DNA of 6,612 nucleotides from an uncultured Devosia sp. Its GTDB lineage: Bacteria > Pseudomonadota > Alphaproteobacteria > Rhizobiales > Devosiaceae. Below are positions 1-5,470 of the stretch, one piece after another; position 1 is the stretch's first letter; every line of letters starts with the position of its first letter. Made by a program: the position numbers and the translations under genes. The DNA lies in the NCBI GenBank assembly GCA_934553185.1, contig CAKTFF010000121.1:1-6612 (forward strand), read 5' to 3'. Under the pieces are notes generated by a model. That model worked only from the letters and a program-made list of their open reading frames with translations, made no database searches and was not told the origin of the DNA.

Positions 1-979
1 GGTTGAGGCTCAGCGCGGTGCGGGTGATCGGACGCAACTGCTCGAGTTGCCCGGCGCCAATGGCTTGGGCCGCAAAGATCGAGGCGGCGATGCCGATCGA
101 CATTGCAGGGAACTGCACATAGCTCATCACCTGCCCCAAAGCGCCATAGGCGGCGGTGGCGTTCGAGCCGAAGCGGTTGACGAGGCCGACCACGACAATG
201 CCGGCCACCGAAGAGATCACCATCTGCAGGCCGGCGGGAATGCCGAGCTTGAGGATCAGGCCAAGCAGCCTGATGTCGGGCTGCAGCATGGCGCCCAGCA
301 GCACCCGATCGGGGGCTAGGGGCATGTTGCGGGCGCGCATATACACAAACAGAAATACCAGCACGGTCACGAAGCCGGCGATAAAGGCCCAGGCGGCAGC
401 CTCGACGCCCAGTTGTGGCAGGCCGAACCAGCCCAGGATCAAAGCCGGGGTGACCAGAAGGCTCACCACCATGGACATGATCAGCGAAAACAAGGGCGTC
501 ACCGTATCACCCACGCCGCGCAGAACGGAGGTGACCACAAGAAACAGGAAAAAGCCGGGCATGCCGATCAGGACGATGCGCGCATAGCCCACGGCCAGGC
601 CGCGGATGTTTTCAGGCGCGCCCAGCACGGCCATGATCTCTTCGGTCCAGATGCCGCCAGCAATGGCGACGATCAGGCCCATGACCAGTGTGGCGGCAAG
701 GGTGGTGCCGGTGACCTCCTTGACCTTGTTCACATTGCCCGCGCCCCAGGCCTGGCCGATCAGGATGGTGGAGCCGGCTGACAGCCCGATAATGAAGCTC
801 ATCAGAAAGAACATGATGGGAAAGAAGGTGGCGGTGGCGGCCAGCGCCTCCACCCCGATCAACTGCCCGATATAGATGGAATTGACCGTGCCCGAGAGCG
901 CCTGAAGGATGTTGGAAGCCATCAGCGGCACGAGAAACACGGTGAAACGCTGCCAAAGAGGGCTTGACTGAGGGGTCAT
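1..979 (-). CDS. MATE-family multidrug/cation efflux transporter, 3' end cut off by window edge
   Basis: Inner-membrane secondary transporter of the MATE (NorM/DinF-like) family. Known members expel drugs or metabolites in exchange for Na+ or H+; the substrate here cannot be told. The visible 326 residues start at ATG 977-979 and stay open to the edge; full-length members are about 450-480 residues, so roughly 130 are missing. The protein is strongly hydrophobic, with an N-terminal lobe to about residue 215 and the start of the second lobe from about 235. Family-like signatures are the G-Q-A-W-G-A-G-N loop (75-82) and L-R-G-V-G-D-T (153-159). A Q-A-I-G-A-G loop at 305-310 echoes 76-81, as expected for the twofold internal repeat. 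GGAG lies 7 bases before the ATG, supporting this start. It is divergent from azlC. The family call is firm; the transported compound is unknown. Confidence 0.93.
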   Translation of the reverse strand, partial: MTPQSSPLWQRFTVFLVPLMASNILQALSGTVNSIYIGQLIGVEALAATATFFPIMFFLMSFIIGLSAGSTILIGQAWGAGNVNKVKEVTGTTLAATLVMGLIVAIAGGIWTEEIMAVLGAPENIRGLAVGYARIVLIGMPGFFLFLVVTSVLRGVGDTVTPLFSLIMSMVVSLLVTPALILGWFGLPQLGVEAAAWAFIAGFVTVLVFLFVYMRARNMPLAPDRVLLGAMLQPDIRLLGLILKLGIPAGLQMVISSVAGIVVVGLVNRFGSNATAAYGALGQVMSYVQFPAMSIGIAASIFAAQAIGAGQLEQLRPITRTALSLN

Positions 980-980
980 T

Positions 981-990
981 GGAGCGCTCC
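981..990. promoter_or_regulatory. Perfect 10-base palindrome overlapping the MATE gene ribosome binding site
   Basis: GGAGCGCTCC is its own reverse complement. Read on the minus strand, its first four bases GGAG sit 7 bases before the MATE ATG and are the only good Shine-Dalgarno match there. In RNA, GGAG could pair with CTCC across at most a two-base gap, which is too tight for a stable hairpin. It may therefore act as a DNA dyad or an intermolecular pairing site, or be chance. The Shine-Dalgarno role is well supported; any regulatory role is inference. Confidence 0.5.
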
Positions 991-1121
991 GGGATTGCGC
1001 CTGGTGGCTGGCACTGATGTCGGCGGCCAGGCGGGGTGCGGCAGGCCGATATGGATCGGGCAGACGCGAGGGAATGGCCAAGTTCCTACGCCTGCCTTGG
1101 GGGATGTGCAATCAGTGTTGG

Positions 1122-1138
1122 TGTTGACCGCTGTTGAC
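1122..1138 (+). repeat. Direct repeat TGTTGAC at 10-base spacing upstream of azlC
   Basis: TGTTGAC occurs at 1122-1128 and again at 1132-1138, so the copies sit on the same face of the helix. A third partial copy, TGTTG, occurs at 1116-1120. The repeat lies about 70-85 bases upstream of the azlC start, within the only room for regulation. It resembles a tandem regulator-binding site, but no regulator gene is in the window and I cannot assign one. TTGAC also resembles a -35 box, though I found no matching -10 box at proper spacing. Confidence 0.4.
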
Positions 1139-1205
1139 GAAATGATCTCGGCCCAGCACCAAAAATCCCGGTGCGATCAGCGTCCAGTGTCGCTACAAGC
1201 GCCCC

Positions 1206-1916
1206 ATGGCTCCACAATCAAGCTTTTCGCTGCAATTTTTCGCCGGTGCACGCGCCTGTGTTCCTGTGGTTCTGTCCGTGGCCGCCTATGGCGTGGTCTG
1301 GGGCGTGCTGGCGCGCGGGGCGGGGCTGAGCACGCTGGAAGTGGCGCTGATGAGCGCCCTGGTGTTTGCCGGATCAGCGCAGTTCGTGGCGCTCGATCTG
1401 TGGACAGATCTGCCCGCAAGCTTGCCCATCGGGCCGCTGATCCTTGCCGCGCTGATCGTCAACCTGCGGTATCTGCTGCTGACGGCGACGCTGCGGCCCT
1501 TGTTCAGGCCGGACGAGCAGATCAAAGGCGCGCTGATCATGTGGATCGTTTCGGACGAAACCTGGGCCATGACGGTGGGCGAAATGGCCAAGGGGCGCGG
1601 CACCGTGCCGTTTCTGCTGGGCGGTGGGGTGCTGGCCTATCTGTGCTGGCTGGCCACCACGGTGCTCGGGCATTCGCTGGGTTCGGCAATCAGCGATCCG
1701 CGAAGCTATGGGCTTGATTTTGCGTTCACCGCAACATTTCTCGCGCTGCTTTTGGGCATGTGGAAGGGACGCGGCGACCTCGTGCCCTGGTGTGTCGCTG
1801 CGCTGGCGGCGATCGTTTCGGCGCAGTTGATCGAGGGCAGCTGGTATATTCTGATCGGCGGCTTGGTGGGGAGTTTTGCCGGCGCCGTTGCGGAGAGCCT
1901 CCAACGTGTTCGCTAG
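1206..1916 (+). CDS. azlC: AzlC-family branched-chain amino-acid exporter, large subunit
   Basis: Large membrane subunit of the AzlC/AzlD (YgaZ/YgaH, BrnF/BrnE) family, which in characterised members exports branched-chain amino acids or analogues such as azaleucine from the cytoplasm. The 236 residues match the usual 220-250. The protein is mostly hydrophobic, and family-like motifs are visible: V-F-A-G-S-A-Q-F (53-60), an N-L-R-Y-L-L-L stretch (86-92), and an S-D-E-T-W-A stretch near 115-120. The last hydrophobic block (about 190-226) is followed by a short charged tail. ATG at 1206 is the first possible start after an in-frame stop at 1143, but no good Shine-Dalgarno sequence precedes it, so initiation may be weak or leaderless. 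azlD overlaps its 3' end by 11 bases. The substrate is inferred from the family, not shown. Confidence 0.93.
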   Translation: MAPQSSFSLQFFAGARACVPVVLSVAAYGVVWGVLARGAGLSTLEVALMSALVFAGSAQFVALDLWTDLPASLPIGPLILAALIVNLRYLLLTATLRPLFRPDEQIKGALIMWIVSDETWAMTVGEMAKGRGTVPFLLGGGVLAYLCWLATTVLGHSLGSAISDPRSYGLDFAFTATFLALLLGMWKGRGDLVPWCVAALAAIVSAQLIEGSWYILIGGLVGSFAGAVAESLQRVR

Positions 1917-2214
1917 CACCGAAGCCCTTTTGGCCATTTTCGGCATGGCCCTCGTTACTTTTGCCATCAAGGCAGGCGGGCTGCTGCTCGCCAACCGCCT
2001 GCCGCGCACTGGCTTTGCTGCGCGTTGGATCAGCCATGTTCCAGGGGCAGTGCTGGCATCGCTGGTAGCGCCGGCTTTGGTGACCGGCAGCGCGGCGGAG
2101 GCGATTGCCGCATCCGTGACCACCGTCATATTCCTCGTGACGCGTAATCTGCTGGTGGCAATGGGCGGCGGCGTGCTTGCGGTTTATCTGGCCCGGTTGA
2201 CCCTTGTCGGCTGA
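1906..2214 (+). CDS. azlD: AzlD-family branched-chain amino-acid exporter, small subunit
   Basis: Small membrane partner of AzlC; in characterised systems both proteins are needed for branched-chain amino-acid export. I chose GTG at 1906, giving 102 residues (typical 95-115). GGAGA at 1892-1896 is placed 9 bases before it, and the protein then begins directly with the hydrophobic segment A-L-L-A-I-F-G-M-A-L-V. A TTG at 1876 in the same frame would add 10 residues (P-A-P-L-R-R-A-S-N after the start) and is less likely. Three to four membrane segments are visible. Other family-like features are I-K-A-G-G-L-L-L-A-N near residues 21-30 and the pattern H-V-P-G-A-V-L-A-S-L-V-A-P-A near 44-57. The 11-base overlap with azlC implies translational coupling and matched subunit production. 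Confidence 0.9.
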   Translation: MFASTEALLAIFGMALVTFAIKAGGLLLANRLPRTGFAARWISHVPGAVLASLVAPALVTGSAAEAIAASVTTVIFLVTRNLLVAMGGGVLAVYLARLTLVG

Positions 2215-2242
2215 CCCGTTCTTGGGTTAGAGACTGGAACGT

Positions 2243-2326
2243 GCCCCTCTGGCGGAATGGTAGACGCAGAGGACTCAAAATCCTCCGTCGCAAGACGTGC
2301 CGGTTCGAGTCCGGCGGGGGGCACCA
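2243..2326 (+). tRNA. tRNA-Leu, anticodon CAA (reads UUG)
   Basis: A full cloverleaf can be drawn. The acceptor stem pairs GCCCCTC (2243-2249) with GGGGGGC (2316-2322), including one U-G pair, followed by discriminator A and an encoded CCA (2324-2326). The D arm has GCG/CGC. The anticodon arm is GAGGA-CTCAAAA-TCCTC, so loop positions 34-36 are CAA. The long variable arm CGTC-GCAA-GACG marks a class II tRNA, and the T arm is GCCGG-TTCGAGT-CCGGC. The total is 84 bases including CCA. It begins 28 bases after the azlD stop on the same strand. A weak promoter-like pair (TTGTCG 2204-2209, GTTAGA 2226-2231, 16-base spacer) is all I see, so co-transcription with azlCD is possible. TTTT follows the CCA directly. 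Confidence 0.97.
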
Positions 2327-2360
2327 TTTTCCTTATCTTCCATCCGTCAGCGCGTGCCTC

Positions 2361-3116
2361 TCAGGCGGCGCGGGCTGCCCTGATGGTGGCGGCAACGGCG
2401 TCCTTGTCGGTTACTGTGTTGGTGTATTCGCGTTCGAGGGCGGTGCCGCCCATGCCGACGCGCGGATTGCGGTAGGCCATGGCGCTGGGGACATCCTTGA
2501 GGGCGGCGAAGTGCATTTCGTCGGCGCCGGTGCGCTGGCGAATGGCGGCGATATTGCCCTGGTCCAGACCACCACAAACCATGATGGCGATGCGCCCGGC
2601 GGCTGCCTCGACCGTTTGGGCCAGCATGTCGACACCCTCGAGGGCCGTGTCATGGTGGCCGCTGGTCAGCACTCGATCAACGCCGCAGCGCACCAGGGCC
2701 TCGATGGCCTCGGCATAGTCGGCGGTCATGTCAAAGGCCCGGTGGCAGGTGACGGCCATGGGGCGGGCGCGGTCCACCAGTGCCTTGGTGCGGGCCTCGT
2801 CGATGCGGCCGTCTTCGGTCAGGCAGCCGATCACCACGCCGGCCACGCCCAGATCGCGCAAGGCATCCACATCGGCCAGCATCGCCTCGAACTCGACGGG
2901 GGAATACAAAAAGTCGCCGCCGCGCGGGCGAATGATGACGTGGAAGGGGATGGTGGCGACTTCCTTTGCCTTGAGGATCATGCCCCAGCTCGGCGTCAGC
3001 CCGCCTTCCAGGAGGCTGGCGCAGAGCTCGACGCGATCGGCGCCAGCCTCCTGGGCGGCGATGAGGCCGTCGGTGTTTTCCACGCAGATTTCGATGCGGA
3101 AGGGATAGTTGGACAC
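2361..3116 (-). CDS. cutC: CutC family TIM-barrel protein
   Basis: CutC family (PF03932) cytoplasmic protein, named for copper homeostasis. The copper role is doubtful: in E. coli the cutC copper phenotype was traced to the MicL small RNA embedded in the gene. The true biochemical function is unsettled. The 251 residues match the family length. Visible signatures include I-E-I-C-V (8-12), R-V-E-L-C-A-S-L-L-E-G-G-L-T-P-S (28-43), the I-R-P-R-G-G-D-F stretch (62-69), C-H-R-A-F-D (124-129), L-T-S-G (150-153), and C-G-G-L (181-184). The start is GTG at 3114-3116, six bases after the upstream peptidase stop; AAAGAG just before that stop is a weak Shine-Dalgarno sequence, so coupling is likely. It is the second gene of an M81 peptidase-cutC operon, which hints at a catabolic rather than metal role (inference). 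It ends 34 bases from the convergent tRNA-Leu, with no clear terminator between. Confidence 0.93.
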   Translation of the reverse strand: MSNYPFRIEICVENTDGLIAAQEAGADRVELCASLLEGGLTPSWGMILKAKEVATIPFHVIIRPRGGDFLYSPVEFEAMLADVDALRDLGVAGVVIGCLTEDGRIDEARTKALVDRARPMAVTCHRAFDMTADYAEAIEALVRCGVDRVLTSGHHDTALEGVDMLAQTVEAAAGRIAIMVCGGLDQGNIAAIRQRTGADEMHFAALKDVPSAMAYRNPRVGMGGTALEREYTNTVTDKDAVAATIRAARAA

Positions 3117-3122
3117 TGGGGA

Positions 3123-4562
3123 TTACTCTTTGGATCGGGCCGACCAGATCACTTGCGGGGTGAAGGCAAAGTCCTGGTCGAGCGGAAACAAGGGGCGCGG
3201 GGTGCGCTGGCGGGGCAAGCGCTGGACGGCCTGGTCGACAATGCCCGGCGACAAAGCCATCAGCGACGGATTGGCGAGCGGCGCCAGTTCGGGGGAGAGG
3301 TAGCCGGACTTGACCACGACGATGCGCGCCGTTCGCGGATCAAGGCCGAGGCGGGTGAAGTCGGCGAGGTCATGATAGGGGCGGCGGCGGGCCGTGATGG
3401 CAAGCTGGATACCACCAATGGCCAAGAGGGCTTCGCGCTCGAGCGCGTCGGGGGTTGGAACGGTGTGCAGCACGGTTGCAGACACAGGAAGCGGTTTGGT
3501 CCCTTCGGGATGAAGGGTGCCGCCAATGGTGATGGTTATTGTGGCGCCGATACCGGCCTCGTAGGCCCGGTCGGTTGCGGGGCGGTCGGCAATGCCGGCA
3601 AAGATGACGCCCTCGGCGCCCGCGTCGATCAGTGCCGCAAGCATGTCGACCCGGTCCCCGGCACCGCCTGCGGTGGGATTGTCCCCTGAATCGGCCAGAA
3701 CAACTGGGCGGGTCTTGGCTTCTAAGGCCCAGCCGATGGTTTCGCCGATTGTGCCGGTGCGCGAGCCAAAAGCGAAGTCGTTGCGGGCGTTCCAGTAGTC
3801 CATGGCCAGCTGTTTGGCTGCTTCTTCCATGGCGGGGCGGTCGGTTCCGGTCAGGATCGCGGCTGCGGTGACGCGGGGCTCGTCGGCCCAGACATAGCCT
3901 ACCATCAGGGCGGCATCCCAGATGCTCCCATTGCGCTCAATTTGGGCGAGCTGGGCATAGAGTTGATTGGCGGGAAAATCGGTCGTGGCGGTTTTTTCGC
4001 CCGGCAGGCTGACGGGGATTGGCACCCAGCACAGAGCCGGCTTTTCTTCGCTGTTGAGGCGGCGCAGCAGCAGGCTGACGGCGCGGCGCATCGTGTCTTC
4101 AACATCGATATGGGGGGCCGTGCGGTAGGCGGAAAACAGGTCAATGGTGTCGATGATGGGCTGGGACACATTGCCATGAAGGTCATAGCTGACTGTAATG
4201 GGGCAGTCGGGGCCGACCTCCTTTCGCGCCGCAGCGATGAAGTCGCCCTCGGCGTCTTCCATGCCCTCCACAAAGGCGGCGCCATGGAGCGCGAGGTAGA
4301 GGCCATCGATCGGACCATGGCTGGCGAGGCGGTCCAGGAACTCACGCTTGAAGCGCCGGTAGGTGTCGCGCGCGATGGGGGCGCCGGGTACGGCGCGGGC
4401 GTGAAAGGTAGGGAGGAAGGTGGCGTCGAAGTCACGCAGAAAGTGAAAAGCCGGTGCGTCCAGCAGTTCCGGGCCGCGCAGAATGCGGAAATCCTCGTCG
4501 CGGCTCACGCCGGGATTGTAGTTGCTCGCCTCGATGTGAAAGCCGCCAAATGCAATGCGCAT
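3123..4562 (-). CDS. M81-family (MlrC-like) zinc metallopeptidase
   Basis: Member of the M81 peptidase family (MlrC N- and C-terminal domains, PF07364 and PF07171). The founding member, MlrC, cleaves linearised microcystin in Sphingomonas-type bacteria. Most homologues in organisms that never meet microcystin have unknown substrates, thought to be small or unusual peptides. The 479 residues are close to the family's usual 480-530. Visible motifs are G-G-F-H-I-E-A-S-N (6-14, with H9 and E11), Y-D-L-H-G-N (126-131, the D-x-H expected to bind zinc), Y-R-T-A-P-H-I-D (146-153), and the glycine-rich D-S-G-D-N-P-T-A-G-G-A-G-D (291-303) near the domain junction. No signal peptide is seen, so the protein is probably cytoplasmic. 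ATG at 4560-4562 is preceded by AGAGGA with a 5-base spacer, a good ribosome site. It is followed by cutC after 6 bases. No peptide ABC transporter lies in the window to feed it. Confidence 0.92.
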   Translation of the reverse strand: MRIAFGGFHIEASNYNPGVSRDEDFRILRGPELLDAPAFHFLRDFDATFLPTFHARAVPGAPIARDTYRRFKREFLDRLASHGPIDGLYLALHGAAFVEGMEDAEGDFIAAARKEVGPDCPITVSYDLHGNVSQPIIDTIDLFSAYRTAPHIDVEDTMRRAVSLLLRRLNSEEKPALCWVPIPVSLPGEKTATTDFPANQLYAQLAQIERNGSIWDAALMVGYVWADEPRVTAAAILTGTDRPAMEEAAKQLAMDYWNARNDFAFGSRTGTIGETIGWALEAKTRPVVLADSGDNPTAGGAGDRVDMLAALIDAGAEGVIFAGIADRPATDRAYEAGIGATITITIGGTLHPEGTKPLPVSATVLHTVPTPDALEREALLAIGGIQLAITARRRPYHDLADFTRLGLDPRTARIVVVKSGYLSPELAPLANPSLMALSPGIVDQAVQRLPRQRTPRPLFPLDQDFAFTPQVIWSARSKE

Positions 4563-4598
4563 CTTTGTCCTCTGAGCCGCGGACCCGCCCGATAGTCA

Positions 4599-4615
4599 GC
4601 TGCCTCGCGGGCAGC
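4599..4615 (-). other. Short hairpin in the leader of the peptidase-cutC operon
   Basis: GCTGCC and GGCAGC form a perfect 6-base-pair stem around a 5-base loop, 37 bases upstream of the peptidase ATG. No T-tract follows on the minus strand, so it is not a classic intrinsic terminator for the diguanylate cyclase gene. It could be a leader hairpin, a weak terminator, or chance in GC-rich DNA. Confidence 0.3.
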
Positions 4616-4653
4616 GCGACAGCCGTGCCGATGGGCGCACTACGCCATAGCCT

Positions 4654-4669
4654 TGTTCGATGTGCAACA
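4654..4669. promoter_or_regulatory. Imperfect dyad TGTT-N8-AACA upstream of the peptidase gene
   Basis: The outer four bases on each side are exactly complementary (TGTT/AACA), and one further central pair (A/T) matches. The 16-base layout resembles binding sites of common dimeric repressors. It lies about 90-110 bases upstream of the peptidase ATG in the only spacer that could hold that operon's promoter. On the minus strand, TTGCAC within it could be a -35 box, but no good -10 box follows. The evidence is weak. Confidence 0.25.
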
Positions 4670-4691
4670 GTGTGATCAGGGGCGGGTCAGG

Positions 4692-5456
4692 TCAGGCGGC
4701 GAAACCGCTTTCGGCAATGTGGCGGAAGAGGACGCGGTTGCGGCCGCTGGTCTTGGCACCATAGAGGCGCTCGTCGGCAAGGGAGAACAGGTGGTCATAG
4801 GTTGATAGGCCGCTGAAGCTGACGCCGCCAATGCTGACCGACACTTCGCCCTTGTTGGCTGGAAGGCGGAGCTCGGCAACGGCCCGCCTGATCCGTTCGG
4901 CAATGCCGCTGGCCTCCTCGGGTGTGGCGCCGGGAAGAAATACGCCGAACTCTTCGCCACCGACCCGGCCAACCAGGTCGGCACCGCGCAAGGTGTTCTT
5001 GATGGTGCGGGCAATGAGCTTGAGCGCTTCGTCACCCTGCTGGTGGCCGAAGCGGTCGTTGATGGTTTTGAAATGATCAGCATCGATCACCAGCAGCGCA
5101 CCGGACCGCAGGTTGGCGTGGGCGCGGGACTGTTCAAGATAGGCATCCACCATCATGGTGAAGGCACCACGATTCAGCACGGCGGTGAGGCTGTCGGTGG
5201 AGGCAAGCACGGCCAGGTCACGCTGGGCGATGGCCAGCTGGCGGATCTTGGACATGAGGAGAAACAGGAGCGGACCGGCCAGCATGCTGGGCAGAAGGAT
5301 ATCCACGGTGATCGAGCGGATCAGCTGTTCCCGGCTCATGGCGGCAAAGCCGAAGGAGTCGATAAACAGCGCCATGCTCGAACAAAAGATCATGCCGACA
5401 AGGGTGACGGCGTAGACCCTGAGGCGTCCGGTTGCTGAAAAATCGAGCCTGGTCAT
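4692..5456 (-). CDS. Membrane-bound diguanylate cyclase (GGDEF domain)
   Basis: Predicted to make cyclic-di-GMP from two GTP at the inner membrane. From ATG 5454-5456 it has 254 residues. There are two hydrophobic helices, about 14-32 and 48-68, with a loop of only about 15 residues between them, so no recognisable sensor domain. A short linker (about 69-87) leads into the GGDEF domain (about 88-240). Visible motifs are D-S-L-T-A-V-L-N-R (88-96), V-I-D-A-D-H-F-K-T-I-N-D (123-134, metal and substrate contacts), an intact active site G-G-E-E-F (166-170, bases 4947-4961), and R-G-A-D (157-160) exactly five residues before it, the canonical RxxD product-inhibition site. It should therefore be active and feedback-inhibited. 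No Shine-Dalgarno sequence precedes the ATG, which lies 10 bases after the stop of the upstream EAL gene, so reinitiation or coupling is likely. A TTG at 5481-5483 would add 9 residues and overlap that gene; I consider it less likely. Confidence 0.93.
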   Translation of the reverse strand: MTRLDFSATGRLRVYAVTLVGMIFCSSMALFIDSFGFAAMSREQLIRSITVDILLPSMLAGPLLFLLMSKIRQLAIAQRDLAVLASTDSLTAVLNRGAFTMMVDAYLEQSRAHANLRSGALLVIDADHFKTINDRFGHQQGDEALKLIARTIKNTLRGADLVGRVGGEEFGVFLPGATPEEASGIAERIRRAVAELRLPANKGEVSVSIGGVSFSGLSTYDHLFSLADERLYGAKTSGRNRVLFRHIAESGFAA

Positions 5457-5470
5457 GGCATCTAGTTCAT
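5453..5470 (-). other. Chain of two two-codon ORFs between the EAL and GGDEF genes
   Basis: On the minus strand, the EAL stop TGA overlaps an ATG (ATGA). That ATG opens ATG-AAC-TAG (5462-5470). The TAG is directly followed by a second ATG, opening ATG-CCA-TGA (5453-5461). Its TGA in turn overlaps the diguanylate cyclase ATG (5454-5456), again as ATGA. Terminating ribosomes would meet a start at each step. The base pattern is certain; a reinitiation function is inference, and such short runs can arise by chance. Confidence 0.4.

Larger units (their letters stand above)
980..1205. other. Divergent intergenic region between the MATE gene and azlC
   Basis: These 226 bases must hold the azlCD promoter and probably the MATE promoter, since both genes start here and point apart. 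I see no convincing pair of sigma-70 -35/-10 boxes. The sequence is not coding in the azlC frame: a TGA at 1143-1145 is followed by no start codon before 1206. Notable pieces are the palindrome at 981-990, the TGTTGAC direct repeat at 1122-1138, and a GCACC/GGTGC inverted repeat at 1156-1160 and 1170-1174 with a 9-base spacer. Confidence 0.6.

Noticed and set aside
47..956. Several short open frames on both strands over the MATE gene
   Set aside because: They are shadows; the true frame is the one open from 979 to the window edge, which gives a clear MATE protein.
995..1717. A plus-strand frame of 240 codons starting in the divergent spacer and overlapping azlC
   Set aside because: It overlaps azlC out of frame, the sequence is Arg/Gly/Ala-rich, and it lacks any hydrophobic or domain pattern.
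1374..2129. A minus-strand open frame of 251 codons opposite azlC and azlD
   Set aside because: Its composition is polar and Arg/Gln/Ala-rich without motifs. The opposite strand encodes clear membrane proteins in two overlapping frames.
2204..2231. Possible tRNA promoter (TTGTCG, 16 bases, GTTAGA)
   Set aside because: The -10 box matches the consensus at only two of six positions; it is not strong enough to list as a feature.
2243..2326. tRNA-Leu as an attachment site for an integrated element
   Set aside because: No integrase and no repeat of the tRNA 3' end are seen in the window, and the flanking genes look like ordinary chromosome.
2361..2500. MicL-like small RNA from the 3' part of cutC, as in E. 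coli
   Set aside because: No promoter-like or terminator-like structure was seen here, and MicL is known from enterobacteria only.
2241..3689. A long plus-strand open frame of 482 codons running from the tRNA across cutC and the peptidase gene
   Set aside because: It begins inside the tRNA-Leu region, is glycine/histidine/alanine-rich with no recognisable domain, and lies opposite two well-matched families. It is the usual antisense open frame of GC-rich DNA.
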